From positions 1 through 47,046 of the forward strand of contig JAUWBI010000016.1 of assembly GCA_030601745.1 (NCBI GenBank): 47,046 nt of DNA, given 5' to 3'. The translations under genes and the position numbers were made by a program. Shown piece after piece: positions 24,958 through 34,673 of this stretch (position 1 is its first letter; the number at the start of each line of letters is the position of its first letter). The notes beneath the pieces are model-generated. The model ran no database searches. It had not been told where the DNA came from and saw only the letters and a list, made by a program, of their open reading frames with translations. This DNA comes from Phycisphaerae bacterium (GTDB taxonomy: Bacteria > Planctomycetota > Phycisphaerae > Sedimentisphaerales > Anaerobacaceae).

Positions 24958-25194
24958 GTCAAAATGCAATTAACAAGGTGTTATATGCTTCTGTGAGTGG
25001 CAGGAGAATGAATTTTATGCTTAAAAACGGGCTGCAACGCATAATAGATATCTTCGGGCTTGGCTTCTGCACAGAGTTGAGGTAGACTGGTTTCGAGGCG
25101 TGTGTTCTGACGGCATTATTTGGGAATATTAATTGCGTATTCTGGTAAACAGAGTGCGAAATCTTCACCAAAGACTGGGAAATTGCAAATCAAT

Positions 25195-26487
25195 ATGAAA
25201 ACAGTTCGACTCAAAGGCGGCTTCGTGGTAACACCGCAAGGTGTTGAACGTACTGATATTATCCTTCGCGATGGCAGGGTCGAACTTGCCGGCGACAAGG
25301 ACCGCTGTGACCAGGTCGTAGATATAACCGGCAAATATGTCGTGCCGGGATTTGTTGACATACATTTTCACGGCTACAACCTCTTTGAGTTCACGACCGG
25401 CCTTTATGACCCAAAATCCAGGACCTTCGATAATAGCCCATCTGCTTATGAATATGGCTTGAACATGTTAAGTGAGACCCTCGTCAGGTTCGGTGTTACA
25501 GGTTTTTACGTTGGTACGTGGGCCAGCCCAATTGAGAATCTCAAGAATTGTTTTGCTCAACTGTGTCGTTATCTAAATAAACTGGAAACTCAACCGGGCG
25601 CCAGGGTTTTGGGCGGACTTTTAGAAGGCAGTTTCATTAACCCTCAGATGGCCGGCGCTCAAAACCCGGATTATGTGCTTGAATTTCGTACTGAGTCGTT
25701 CGACAGAATCGAGGACAAAGGGACCATCAAGCTGGCAAATGTGGTGCCGGATTTTGGTCGAGCCAGCTATGAGCTGACCGAATATCTTACTAACAAGGGT
25801 GTTGTGGTGGGAGCCGGACACAGTAATGCAACTTGTGAGCAAATTGTGGAAGCAACCAGAGCGGGGCTTAAATATTTCATCCACTTTACGAACGGCCCCA
25901 CGGGCGGTTCGTACAAGCCATTCCACGGCGGAGGAGCAATTGAAGCGGTATTAAAATCCGACGAACTCTATGCCGAGCAAATTCTTGACGGCTACCATGT
26001 CAACCCCGCCTATGTAAGAGATATTCTGAAACGCAAAGGTGTGGATAGGATTATTGGGGTAACAGACTGTTTGTTTGTTGCAGGTTCGCAGGTCAAGCAG
26101 TTCACCAGTGGCGGTATACGTGGCGCCCTCAGCGAAAGCGGCGACTACTTTCAAGCCGTCGGCAAGCCCGGTACGCTCTTCAGCAGCAACCTAACGATGG
26201 ACCGCGGATTTGCCAACCTGCTCAACTGGTTTACCACGGATATGCAGGGTATCTGGAATCGCCTGCACAATGCGTTGGAATTCGAGCAAGCTCTTGTGAT
26301 GGTCGCAAAGATATTGTCAACAAACCCATGCGCGCTGACAGGGCTGGATAAAGAGGGCTGCGGCTCAATCGCCGACGGGGCAAAAGCTGATTTGTGCGTG
26401 CTCGACATCACCGGCTCAGCGGGTGATTATAGGGTGATGGTTGAGTCAACTATAGTCGATGGCAATATAGTCTACTCCGCAAAGTAG
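25195..26487 (+). CDS. nagA: N-acetylglucosamine-6-phosphate deacetylase
   Basis: An amidohydrolase that removes acetyl from GlcNAc-6-P. It is about 430 residues. It has the metal-binding FVDIHFHGYN near 53-62, LGGLLEGSFINPQMAGAQN near 139 (the Glu of the family's EGPF), GAGHSNATCEQ, the HFTNGPTGGSYKP loop and VTDCLFVAG with the catalytic Asp. The C-terminal strand returns to the beta domain (GAKADLCVLDI). ATG 25195 fits the family (MKTVRLKGGFVVTP); an upstream ATG at 25120 adds an unrelated tail. The galactokinase-family gene follows 58 bp later, and nagB lies convergent beyond it. Confidence 0.92.
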   Translation: MKTVRLKGGFVVTPQGVERTDIILRDGRVELAGDKDRCDQVVDITGKYVVPGFVDIHFHGYNLFEFTTGLYDPKSRTFDNSPSAYEYGLNMLSETLVRFGVTGFYVGTWASPIENLKNCFAQLCRYLNKLETQPGARVLGGLLEGSFINPQMAGAQNPDYVLEFRTESFDRIEDKGTIKLANVVPDFGRASYELTEYLTNKGVVVGAGHSNATCEQIVEATRAGLKYFIHFTNGPTGGSYKPFHGGGAIEAVLKSDELYAEQILDGYHVNPAYVRDILKRKGVDRIIGVTDCLFVAGSQVKQFTSGGIRGALSESGDYFQAVGKPGTLFSSNLTMDRGFANLLNWFTTDMQGIWNRLHNALEFEQALVMVAKILSTNPCALTGLDKEGCGSIADGAKADLCVLDITGSAGDYRVMVESTIVDGNIVYSAK

Positions 26488-26545
26488 AACCTGTTATTTG
26501 CGCGCTTGTTTAACAGCGTGGGGACATCTTGAAAGAGAAGAGGTT

Positions 26546-28192
26546 ATGGCAGTTGAAGCTGGTGGCAGGCGATTAATAAGCGGTTGGATTGAGCTGCTCA
26601 AAGACACAAACAGCGCATTTCACAGCAGGCTGGACCAAATCTACGGCGATAATGAGGATTTGAAGAGAGAAGCGGCCCAAATGTGTTTGCGCACGCTTGA
26701 AGCATTTGCCGGCAGATACGGCGAAAACCGAAGCGTCATTATAGTACGCTCAACCGGTCGGGTTAACCTGGTAGGGACTCACATCGACCACCGCGGCGGG
26801 TCGGTCAATCCCATCTGTATCAAGCAAATGTGGCTGGTAGTCGAGCCGCGTGACGACGACCTGGTGCTGGCAAAAAATGTCGAGTCGAGTCAGTTTCCCG
26901 ATGAACAATTCCGTATCAGTGAGTGTCTGCCGATGAAGGAAAAAATCCAGGACTGGGACGCCTGGTGCCACGATGAGTTTGAAAAACGCAAAGACGACCC
27001 GTCGATTACCTGGTCGAATTATGTCCGCGCTGCGGTGCTGTACTTTCAACATCAAAACACAAAAGACGATGGCAGCTTCACGCCGGCGATCAAGGGGATG
27101 AATATGATGTTTTATGGCGATGTTCCAAGGGCGGCGGGGCTTGCCTCATCATCGGCATTGGTTATGGCGACGGCAGAAGCGGTAATACGGATAAACGCCC
27201 TTCGGATTGAGCCTGCCGATTTAGTAGAGCATTGGGGTTTTGCCGAATGGTATGTGGGCACGCGCGGCGGATGCAGCGACCACGCTGCGATTATATACGG
27301 CAAGCCCGGCACAATCCTCCATATTAAAGCTTTTCCACTATCGGTAGAGGGCGCTGCGCTTCCGGTCGGCCATAGCTTCGTTTTGGCTAACAGCGGCATC
27401 GAGGCGAAGAAGCAGGCCGGCGCCCGCAATATCTTTAACAGCCGGGTGGCTGCCTATATATTCGGCTTGATGATGCTCCGCAAAAACTTTCCACAGTATG
27501 CCGACAAGCTCGAACGACTTCGCGATGTCAATCCAGAGAGACTTGGCGTTGATGAGGTCCAAATCTATCGAATGGTAAAGTCACTGCCCGCCTCTGTCAG
27601 CCGTGCCGACATTCGGGAGCTCCTTCCGGAAAGCGAGCAAAAGATTCGTCGTGTGTTTAGAAGTCACGACGAACCCAAGCAGGGTTATCACATCAGGCGG
27701 ATATGTCTCTACGGAATAGCCGAGTGTATTCGAGCTAATATGGTTCCGCGGTGCCTGCAAACAGACGATATAAAAACCTTCGGCGAGCTGATGAGCATCT
27801 CGCACAATGGCGACCGCGTAACAAAAGTGGTTGACGGAAAACGCATACCGACCGACAACAGTTACCCGGCTGCGAGGATTGATGCTCTGATAAGCGACCT
27901 GGAATCGGGTGACCCGCAGCGTATAAGCCGGGCTCGGCTGTGGTGCCAGAGCGGTGGCTATAATGTCAGCCTGCCCGAAATAGATATGCTCGTCGATATC
28001 GCGCTGGCGACTCCGGGCGTGATTGGAGCGGGTCTTGTCGGCGGTGGGATGGGAGGCAGCATTGTGGCTGTTGTCGAAGATAAACATGCCCGCCAGCTCA
28101 TCGAAAACCTGGCTGAACAATACTATCGCCCACGCAGGCTACCGGTGGGGGCAGAAATAATCACCCCTGTGGGTGGTTTGTGCACGATATAA
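26546..28192 (+). CDS. GHMP sugar kinase related to galactokinase
   Basis: A long (548-residue) GHMP kinase. It has the galactokinase-like signature STGRVNLVGTHIDHRGG near 69-85 (classic GRVNLIGEHTDY), the ATP loop GDVPRAAGLASSSALVMA near 190, and the C-terminal GAGLVGGGMGGSIVAV near 494. In the signature the catalytic-loop Glu is Thr and Tyr is His, so substrate probably differs from plain galactose. N-acetylgalactosamine or another amino sugar is suggested by its place between nagA and nagB. ATG 26546 is preferred (purine-rich site); an upstream ATG at 26498 lacks one. Family secure, substrate not. Confidence 0.85.
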   Translation: MAVEAGGRRLISGWIELLKDTNSAFHSRLDQIYGDNEDLKREAAQMCLRTLEAFAGRYGENRSVIIVRSTGRVNLVGTHIDHRGGSVNPICIKQMWLVVEPRDDDLVLAKNVESSQFPDEQFRISECLPMKEKIQDWDAWCHDEFEKRKDDPSITWSNYVRAAVLYFQHQNTKDDGSFTPAIKGMNMMFYGDVPRAAGLASSSALVMATAEAVIRINALRIEPADLVEHWGFAEWYVGTRGGCSDHAAIIYGKPGTILHIKAFPLSVEGAALPVGHSFVLANSGIEAKKQAGARNIFNSRVAAYIFGLMMLRKNFPQYADKLERLRDVNPERLGVDEVQIYRMVKSLPASVSRADIRELLPESEQKIRRVFRSHDEPKQGYHIRRICLYGIAECIRANMVPRCLQTDDIKTFGELMSISHNGDRVTKVVDGKRIPTDNSYPAARIDALISDLESGDPQRISRARLWCQSGGYNVSLPEIDMLVDIALATPGVIGAGLVGGGMGGSIVAVVEDKHARQLIENLAEQYYRPRRLPVGAEIITPVGGLCTI

Positions 28193-28284
28193 AATTCGGG
28201 ACTGCCAATGTCTTTTATGGCTGTCCTTGGGATCTGGTACAGCCACCTATTTTAAAAGACAAAAATGGGTGGCAGTCCCTGAAT
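28193..28284. repeat. Long imperfect palindrome between convergent genes
   Basis: GGGACTGCCA (28198-28207) pairs perfectly with TGGCAGTCCC (28270-28279). Nested inside are TGTCTTTTA/TAAAAGACA and GGCTGT/ACAGCC. It may terminate both the kinase (+) and nagB (-) transcripts. The GGGACTG...CAGTCCC edges resemble dispersed REP-like elements. Confidence 0.65.
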
Positions 28285-28287
28285 CCT

Positions 28288-29025
28288 TCACGAAAGCAGT
28301 GACGCAGCTTCGGCGTCCATAAATATCTTGCACTTCTGATGTCTCTGCAGTATCGACGCCGGACACATATTTGTTACTTGCCCTTCCAGCGTATTCTTTA
28401 CCGCCTCGGCTTTGCGTTTCTCCGGCACCGAGACAATCAGGCACGCACTTTTCATAATCTGCCGGATGCTCATCGATATCGCCCGGCGAGGTACTTGCTC
28501 TAACGTATCAAACCATCCTTCCCCCAATTGCTGGCCTCTGCATCTCTCGTCCAGTTCAACGATAATGAATGGCTCTTCGGTCTGGAAGTCTGCCGGCGGG
28601 TCGTTAAACGCCAGATGCCCATTCTCGCCGATGCCTATCAGTGCCACGTCAATCGGATGCATCGTAATAATAGCACCTAACCTGCGGCACTCCTGCTGCG
28701 GGTCATCTGCATTGCCGTTGACGAAATGTATCGCCTTCAAACTTGCCACCTTATCGACGAACCGCTCTTTCAGAAACTTTCTGAAATTGGCCGGATGGTC
28801 TGCACTCAGCCCTATGTATTCATCGAGGTGAAACATTGTTACTTTTGAGAAGTCGATTTCGCGCGTCTCCACCAGAGACTTGAGTGTCTCGAATTGGCTG
28901 GTCCCCGTCGCCAGGATAATATTCGCCTGGCCTTTATTTTCTATTGCCTTCTTGATGACTTCTGCCGCCTGTGTCCCTGCCGCTGTCCCCATTTCCTGTG
29001 GCGTCTTGTAAATAAACTTTTCCAT
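28288..29025 (-). CDS. nagB: Glucosamine-6-phosphate deaminase
   Basis: Converts glucosamine-6-P to fructose-6-P and ammonia. The 245-residue length is normal. It has [12 protein letters not shown] (phosphate loop), [19 protein letters not shown] with the catalytic Asp near 73, [18 protein letters not shown] near 129-146, and the C-terminal CPASILQRH. It completes the NagA-NagB route of amino-sugar use although it is read towards the kinase gene. A promoter lies at 29065-29093. Confidence 0.95.
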   Translation of the reverse strand: MEKFIYKTPQEMGTAAGTQAAEVIKKAIENKGQANIILATGTSQFETLKSLVETREIDFSKVTMFHLDEYIGLSADHPANFRKFLKERFVDKVASLKAIHFVNGNADDPQQECRRLGAIITMHPIDVALIGIGENGHLAFNDPPADFQTEEPFIIVELDERCRGQQLGEGWFDTLEQVPRRAISMSIRQIMKSACLIVSVPEKRKAEAVKNTLEGQVTNMCPASILQRHQKCKIFMDAEAASLLS

Positions 29026-29064
29026 AATTCCACCCTTATTTCAAACAGGATTATATTCGGCATA

Positions 29065-29093
29065 ATCATAAGAAATTTCAGCGGCACTGGCAA
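29065..29093 (-). promoter_or_regulatory. Sigma70 promoter for nagB
   Basis: Minus strand TTGCCA, 17 bp, TATGAT, about 40 bp before the ATG. It is back to back with the promoter at 29104-29133. Confidence 0.6.
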
Positions 29094-29103
29094 AAGATTT
29101 TCC

Positions 29104-29133
29104 TTGCCTTGCAGGCACCAAATCTTTTATAAT
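29104..29133 (+). promoter_or_regulatory. Candidate sigma70 promoter for the lyase-esterase fusion
   Basis: TTGCCT, 18 bp, TATAAT, on the opposite strand and adjacent to the nagB promoter. It would leave a leader of about 120 nt. Confidence 0.5.
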
Positions 29134-29262
29134 ATCTGGTAGTATTGTAGCGCAAATCAACCAGGCCGCATTTCGCTGTGATTTGGAAGGAAGGTTAGCT
29201 TTCTGCTTAGATGGGTCGCAATAACACTGTGATATACCATTCAGGTAAAATGGAGGTGAACT

Positions 29263-32235
29263 ATGATGAATATGTATAGGTTTGTTGCGCTGGTGACCAT
29301 CCTGACGTATTGCCACGCCACTCTGGCACCGGCTAAGGAGGTTACCGTAGATTCTTCTGCGGTTCTTAAGACACTCGATAAGAGCCATCCCCGGTTGATG
29401 TTGAAGGACAAAGACCTTCAAGCTCTCAAAAAACAGTATGCAAAAGATAAGGTTCTGCAGAAGTGTTTAAGGGACGTTCTCCAGCAGGCAGACGTCTATT
29501 GCGAGAAGCCGGTGCTTACTTACAGGAAGATTGGGCCACGGCTTCTTTCTGTTAGTAGAGCGTGCCTCAGCCGGATTTACACCCTTGGCCTTGCATACAG
29601 GTGGACGGGCGAGGAGAAGTATGCTGACAAGGCGGCGGAGAACCTCCTGGCCGTTTGTGCGTTCAAGGACTGGAACCCCTCCCACTTCCTCGACACCGCC
29701 GAGATGTCCCACGCGGTCGGCCTCGGTTATGACTGGCTCTATTCGTATCTCGATGCCACAACACGCCGGAAGATCAAGGCCGGCTTAATCAAGAACGGCC
29801 TCGAAGAGGGGCTTATCGCCTACAAGAAAAGATGGTGGGCCCAAAGCGAACACAACTGGAACCAGGTCTGCAATGGAGGACTGATAGTCGGTGCTTTGGC
29901 TGTTGCCGAATCCGATCCACGGTACGCCGAGCAGATTATCCCCGCTGCGGTTCGCTCGCTGCCACGCGCTCTGAAGACTTACGCCCCCGACGGCGCGTGG
30001 GGTGAAGGGCCCGGTTACTGGCACTATGCCAGCCGATATACCGCCTACGGCCTGACGGCCCTGGAAACGGCCCTCGGTACCGACTTCGGGCTCTTGCAAA
30101 TCAAAGGACTGGCCGAAGCGGCAAATTTCCCGATATATATGACCGGACCGACTGGAATGTACCTGAACCTGGCCGACAGCGGAGAAAGGAATTCGAGAAA
30201 GACATTGCCCTGTTTGTTCTGGTTCGCCCGAGCCTACAATAATCCCCTCTTTGCCGAGGCCGAGCACGCTGAGCTTGCCAAACGCAGCGCAAGCCCCGAG
30301 CACGTGGTCTGGTACGTGCCTGCTCCGCGCAAAAAGCTTCCGGCCAAAGACCTCGACCGCTATTTCCGCGGTCCCGTCGAAGTGGCCGTATTCCGAAGCG
30401 CCTGGGACGACCCCGAAGCGCTGTTTGTCGGTGTCAAGGCCGGCTACAACCAGGTCAATCACGGCCACCTCGACCTCGGCAATTTCGAGCTTGATGCCCT
30501 CGGTGTCCGTTGGGCACGCGACCTCGGCTCGGATAATTACAATCTGCCCGGCTACTGGGACAGAAAAAAAGGAGGCAAACGCTGGAGCTATTACCGTCTG
30601 AATTCCAGGAGCCACAGCATACCGCTGTTAGGCGGCGAGGGCCAGGACGCATTGGCGAAGTCGAGGTTTATCAAGTTTGAAACAAAAAAGTCATCCGCCT
30701 TTGCCATTATTGATTTGACAGGCGCTTACAAAAAGTTTGCAAAAAAGACCACACGCGGAGTTGCGATGGTGCATGACCGCCGGGCCGTACTCGTGCAGGA
30801 TGAGTTCGAGATTCAAAAGCCCTGTGAAGTCGCCTGGGCAATGACGACCGACGCGAAAATCGCTGTCAGAAAAGGCGGCAGCGCGGCACTTAGTCTCAAG
30901 GGTAAAGAGCTGATTGCTCGGATATTGTCTCCTGCCGGTGCGGAATTTGTAGTTGAGTCAGCCGAGCAGAAGCGGCCTGAGAAAACTAATAAAGGTGTAA
31001 GACGGCTTATGGTGCGATTGCCTGAAGCCAAAGGCAATGTGCAAATTGCTATTCTGCTCTCGCCTCTCTGGAAGGATGGCAATGTTGTTAAGACACTTCA
31101 GGTAAAGCCGCTGGCAGAGTGGGGCAAGGAACCTCAGCTTTGCCAGGGACACTATCACAGTGAGGAGGCGGCGAAGGAGCAGCTTGCCAGGTTTGCCCGA
31201 AGTTATTCCAGCTTAGCCGAGTGGAAAGCACGGGCCAAAAGAATTCGTGAGGGCATCTTTCGCGGAGCAGAACTTTTGCCAATGCCCAAGAAGTGTGCTT
31301 TGAATCCTATTATTCACAGCAAACGTGAATACGATGGCTACACGGTTGAAAACGTGGCGTTTGAGAGTCTGCCCGGCGTTTTTGTTACGGGAAGTCTGTA
31401 TCGACCACGAAAAGGCAAAACGCCTTTTCCCGCCGTGCTCTGTCCCCACGGACACGCCAGCAGACCTGAGAACTATGGGCGGTTTCGACCTGAACAGCAG
31501 AAGCGCTGCGCAACATTGGCCAGGATGGGAGCAGTTGTTTTCTCATACGATATGGTCGGATGGGGTGACTGGAAGAATGCAGGATGGCAGCACAGACGAC
31601 CGAAAGTCCTCAAGCTGCAACTATGGAACTCCATCCGCGCAGTAGATTTTCTTCTTCGCTCCGGTGACATCGACCCAAAACGCATCGGCATCACCGGTTG
31701 TTCCGGCGGAGGAACACAATCATTTATGCTGACCGCAGTCGATGACCGTATCGCCGTCTCAGTGCCTACGGTAATGGTATCAGCGCACTTTTTCGGTGGC
31801 TGCGTTTGTGAAAGCGGTATGCCCATTCACAAGAGCGATACCCACGAGACGAACAACGCAGAGATTGCCGCTTTAGCTGCGCCTCGCCCACAGTTGCTAA
31901 TCTCCTGCGGCGGGGATTGGACTAAGAATACGCCGGAAGTCGAATTCCCTTATATCCAGAATGTTTATCGTCTCTATGGCGCCGAGTCTCGCATAGAGAA
32001 TCTGCACCTTGCCGATGAAGGGCACGATTATGGACTTTCGAAGCGCATCGGTGCCTACAAGTTCCTTGCCAAACATCTCCGGCTTTCACTCGATAAAGTA
32101 ACAAAGCCGGACGGCTCTATTGACGAAAGCGTTGTCGTCATTGAAAAGCAGGACGATATGTACGCCTTCAACGCCGACCACCCCAGACCAGAACACGCCG
32201 TCAGCGGTGACAAGGCGCTACTAAAGTGGGATTAG
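29263..32235 (+). CDS. Secreted heparinase II/III-family lyase fused to an acetylxylan-esterase-like alpha/beta hydrolase
   Basis: A 990-residue exported bifunctional protein with a signal peptide at about 1-24. The N-terminal alpha/alpha-toroid (about 40-330) has [14 protein letters not shown] near 193. The heparinase-type beta domain follows (about 360-630), with [20 protein letters not shown] holding the likely catalytic His near 398. An alpha/beta hydrolase begins near 640 ([13 protein letters not shown]..., [14 protein letters not shown]). Its nucleophile elbow is GITGCSGGG near 808, and the acid/His end is LADEGHDYG near 918. It probably cleaves and deacylates an acetylated uronate or glycosaminoglycan-like polymer. 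GGAGG is 6 nt before the ATG. Position beside nagAB suggests amino-sugar-containing substrates. Confidence 0.85.
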   Translation: MMNMYRFVALVTILTYCHATLAPAKEVTVDSSAVLKTLDKSHPRLMLKDKDLQALKKQYAKDKVLQKCLRDVLQQADVYCEKPVLTYRKIGPRLLSVSRACLSRIYTLGLAYRWTGEEKYADKAAENLLAVCAFKDWNPSHFLDTAEMSHAVGLGYDWLYSYLDATTRRKIKAGLIKNGLEEGLIAYKKRWWAQSEHNWNQVCNGGLIVGALAVAESDPRYAEQIIPAAVRSLPRALKTYAPDGAWGEGPGYWHYASRYTAYGLTALETALGTDFGLLQIKGLAEAANFPIYMTGPTGMYLNLADSGERNSRKTLPCLFWFARAYNNPLFAEAEHAELAKRSASPEHVVWYVPAPRKKLPAKDLDRYFRGPVEVAVFRSAWDDPEALFVGVKAGYNQVNHGHLDLGNFELDALGVRWARDLGSDNYNLPGYWDRKKGGKRWSYYRLNSRSHSIPLLGGEGQDALAKSRFIKFETKKSSAFAIIDLTGAYKKFAKKTTRGVAMVHDRRAVLVQDEFEIQKPCEVAWAMTTDAKIAVRKGGSAALSLKGKELIARILSPAGAEFVVESAEQKRPEKTNKGVRRLMVRLPEAKGNVQIAILLSPLWKDGNVVKTLQVKPLAEWGKEPQLCQGHYHSEEAAKEQLARFARSYSSLAEWKARAKRIREGIFRGAELLPMPKKCALNPIIHSKREYDGYTVENVAFESLPGVFVTGSLYRPRKGKTPFPAVLCPHGHASRPENYGRFRPEQQKRCATLARMGAVVFSYDMVGWGDWKNAGWQHRRPKVLKLQLWNSIRAVDFLLRSGDIDPKRIGITGCSGGGTQSFMLTAVDDRIAVSVPTVMVSAHFFGGCVCESGMPIHKSDTHETNNAEIAALAAPRPQLLISCGGDWTKNTPEVEFPYIQNVYRLYGAESRIENLHLADEGHDYGLSKRIGAYKFLAKHLRLSLDKVTKPDGSIDESVVVIEKQDDMYAFNADHPRPEHAVSGDKALLKWD

Positions 32236-32357
32236 TCTTGCCCGACGCGGAAATAAACCAAAGGTTATTCTTTACATAGCACGAAATAAGACTTAAATAG
32301 ATTCCCTATGCTTATCGGGAGAGAGGATGTTAGACATTGTGCTGAAGGAGGTACCAG

Positions 32358-32825
32358 ATGCGCAAGCTCTCAATATTGATCTTATTAACCGTTTTCATTC
32401 TTCCCAGTGGATGCGATACACAACAGTTGCCAGAGATCAAACACGATGTGACAATCGCAATAAACGTTCCTGCAGGGAAGCCGCCCACAACCAGGAGACG
32501 GATGGTGACCTGGGATGTCCAAAAGAACCGCGAAATCTTTCTCAAGTTTCACAAGTCCGCAAAACAAATCGGTATGTGTAGTCCTACTACCCTTAAGAGA
32601 AAATGGAAAGCGGATGAGGTCATGTCAATAAGTTATGGGGGTGGAGGCCCTACCTTTACGATTCTGAAAACGGCCTCTGGCCGCTGGTTAAACACCGGTT
32701 ATGGTATTATGGAGATTATTGATCATCCGAAAGGATTTCTCAAGTATAGATATTCGCGAAAGCACTTGAACAAGGTTCGGCATTGGTATGAACACAATGT
32801 GGCGCAAGCTTCAAACGGTGAATGA
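32358..32825 (+). CDS. Small lipoprotein, function unknown
   Basis: A 155-residue protein with a lipoprotein signal peptide (MRKLSILILLTVFILPSGC), lipobox LPSGC and cleavage before Cys-19. The mature part is basic, with a GGGGPTFT turn and an aromatic/basic C-terminal helix (KYRYSRKHLNKVRHWYEHN). No family was recognised. GGAGG lies close upstream of the ATG, supporting real translation. It stands alone between the fusion gene and the minus-strand scpB. Confidence 0.7.
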   Translation: MRKLSILILLTVFILPSGCDTQQLPEIKHDVTIAINVPAGKPPTTRRRMVTWDVQKNREIFLKFHKSAKQIGMCSPTTLKRKWKADEVMSISYGGGGPTFTILKTASGRWLNTGYGIMEIIDHPKGFLKYRYSRKHLNKVRHWYEHNVAQASNGE

Positions 32826-32908
32826 AAACCAAATCTGTCTTTGTGTCTAACTAATCGTTACACTTGACTTGCATTTTGTCGATGTTATTTGTGTAATCTC
32901 CAGAACCC

Positions 32909-32945
32909 ACATCACGTCACGCAATACGATATACGCAATACGATT
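32909..32945. repeat. Short-period word repeat 'acgcaatacgatatacgcaatacg'
   Basis: CACGTCACGCAATACGATAT followed by ACGCAATACGAT. It borders the scpB stop. Same vocabulary as 35616-35650. Confidence 0.6.
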
Positions 32946-33536
32946 TTAAGCGAGGGGTTTTTTGAGTTCTTCGATTTTGGGCAGGTCTTTGAGCGAATTC
33001 AGGCCAAAGACTTCGAGGAACTTTTTTGTTGTTCCGTACAGCATCGGCCTGCCTAAGACTTCAGCCCGGCCAACAATCTTGACCAGTCCCTTATACATAA
33101 GACTTCGAGCTATCTCGCCGACTGCAACGCCCCTGATGGTCTCGATATCGGCCCGGATAACCGGCTGTTTGTACGCAATTATCGCAAGCGTCTCCAGGGC
33201 TGCGGGGCTTAATTTGCTGTCGCTGCGGACCCGAAGCAGTTTTTTGAGCCAATGATTGTAGGGACTCAAGGTAAGCATTTGATAACCGCCGGCGATTTGC
33301 TCTATTCCGAAGGCATTATTGTTGGCTTTGTATTTGTCGTTGAGGTTTTTGATATGCGTGCGGATTTGTTTTACGGATGTTCCAACAATGTCAGCCAGCC
33401 GCTCCGCCGAGAGTGGCTCATCGCTGGCAAACAAAACCGCTTCGGTGACCGACTCGACCGTCGGCTCCTTCTCTGATGTTCGACATTCGACATTGGACAT
33501 TCGATATTCGATATTCGTCTTTTCATCTTCTGTCAT
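32946..33536 (-). CDS. scpB: Segregation and condensation protein B
   Basis: The kleisin-associated subunit of the SMC-ScpAB condensin. It has two winged-helix domains: VTEAVLFASDEPLSAERLADIVG near 30-55, and KLSPAALETLAIIAYKQPVIRADIETIRGVAVGEIARSLMYKGLV in the second, which is a strong family signature. The start 33536 overlaps the nif3 stop (ATGA), giving 196 residues; a GTG at 33548 is possible. The first 25 residues include NIEYRMSNVECRTSE, which is word-repeat DNA read as protein. scpA is not in the window. Confidence 0.93.
   Translation of the reverse strand: MTEDEKTNIEYRMSNVECRTSEKEPTVESVTEAVLFASDEPLSAERLADIVGTSVKQIRTHIKNLNDKYKANNNAFGIEQIAGGYQMLTLSPYNHWLKKLLRVRSDSKLSPAALETLAIIAYKQPVIRADIETIRGVAVGEIARSLMYKGLVKIVGRAEVLGRPMLYGTTKKFLEVFGLNSLKDLPKIEELKKPLA
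33477..33522. repeat. Word repeat 'ttcgacattggacattcgatattcg' inside the scpB 5' end
   Basis: Five or so tandem degenerate copies of (T)TCGACATT/TCGATATT. In frame on the minus strand they encode NIEYRMSNVECRTSE of ScpB. Confidence 0.7.
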
Positions 33537-34645
33537 AGGTTTTTCCACTTAAAGGGGTCTGCATCTTTTCTGCTTATTCTAATTGTTACTTGTTTGATTT
33601 GCTTTTGCAACTGTTTTGCTAATTTGCTTAGTATGAACCGTTCCGAAACGGTATGGCTCAAACAGATGCAGGTCAGGCCTGCTTCTTGTGCGGCTAATGC
33701 CTGATGATGTTTCAGTTCGCCGGTCAGGTACAAATCGCATTTAGCGGCGATGACCGAATTGATAATCTTACCGCACGAGCCGGCGCAGACCGCGGCCGTT
33801 TTTACCAATCGTTTTTCGTCCCCGACTATCCCGATGGCCTGCGCACCGGTATATTTCTTTATTCTCTTGATGATTTGTTTTATCCGCATTGGCCGGGCCA
33901 ATTTACCGATTCTGCCCAGCCCGAATTCGGTCCGGGTTCCGTATAGTTTGAAACAATCAAAGGCAGGCGTCTCGTAAGGATGTGCCTTTTTCATTGCCGC
34001 TATTACGCTGTCAAGTTTTTCCGCGGGCACAATCGTCTCGAATCTTATCTCCGGCACCGTCTCTATTCTGCCTTTCTTGCCTATGGCCGGCTTTGCGCCT
34101 TTCAAAGGCAAAAAGCTGCCTGTCCCCTCGGCGCCGAAGCCGCAATTGCTGTAGTTGCCTATTACCCCTGCACCGGCGGCAAAAACCGCATTTGAAACTT
34201 TGGCTGCTGATTCGATGGGGATAAAGACAACGAGTTTGTAATTGTCACCGCCGGGGCTGTCAACATAATCGCCAATCGGCTTTCCATCGCGGATGCCGAC
34301 AATCTCCGCAAGGCCGTCGTTTACTCCGCCTATGGCCGAATCCAGAGCAGTGTGTATCGAAAAGACAGCAATCCCCGCTCGAATCAAATCATAGACAACG
34401 CTGGTCGGGCCGTCGGCGGTGATTTTCTTCAAGCCGTCCCAGATAACAGGATGATAGCTTATAATCAAGTTGGTTTTCACCTCTTTTGCCTCAGCGACAA
34501 CGTCGCCGGTTATATCGATAGTCAGCAGAATATTTTTTACATTACGTTGCGCATCGCCGATGAGCAATCCGACGTTGTCCCAGTCCTGCGCCAATTTTAG
34601 AGGGACTATTTTTTCTATTCTCTCTGCAATATCTTTTATCTTCAT
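33533..34645 (-). CDS. Nif3-like dinuclear metal centre protein (YqfO type)
   Basis: 370 residues, the length of Nif3 proteins carrying an inserted PII/CutA-like domain. The N-terminal half has WDNVGLLIGD and the metal ligands IISYHPVIW and FSIHTALDSAIGGVNDGL. The insert (about 130-235) includes VFIPIESAAKVSNAVFAAGAGVIGNYSNC. The C-terminal half has GSCGKIINSVI, LTGELKHHQALAAQEAG and HTVSERF with further ligands. The enzyme activity of the family is unsettled (GTP cyclohydrolase-like or phosphatase). It is coupled to scpB by an ATGA overlap. Confidence 0.9.
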   Translation of the reverse strand: MKIKDIAERIEKIVPLKLAQDWDNVGLLIGDAQRNVKNILLTIDITGDVVAEAKEVKTNLIISYHPVIWDGLKKITADGPTSVVYDLIRAGIAVFSIHTALDSAIGGVNDGLAEIVGIRDGKPIGDYVDSPGGDNYKLVVFIPIESAAKVSNAVFAAGAGVIGNYSNCGFGAEGTGSFLPLKGAKPAIGKKGRIETVPEIRFETIVPAEKLDSVIAAMKKAHPYETPAFDCFKLYGTRTEFGLGRIGKLARPMRIKQIIKRIKKYTGAQAIGIVGDEKRLVKTAAVCAGSCGKIINSVIAAKCDLYLTGELKHHQALAAQEAGLTCICLSHTVSERFILSKLAKQLQKQIKQVTIRISRKDADPFKWKNL

Positions 34646-34673
34646 TGTTTTCGTATCTCGTTGCTCCTATGTT

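Noticed and set aside
24910-24969. Ferredoxin start at 24969
   Set aside because: It would place the start codon upstream of the apparent promoter at 24929-24957.
33477-33522. Possible CRISPR-like or iteron array
   Set aside because: The words are 8-11 nt, degenerate and without spacers. No replication gene is nearby, and the region is translated as part of ScpB.
33533-34645. Loss of a metal ligand in Nif3 (SYHP instead of HHP)
   Set aside because: SYHP occurs normally in many Nif3-family proteins, so it is not a defect.
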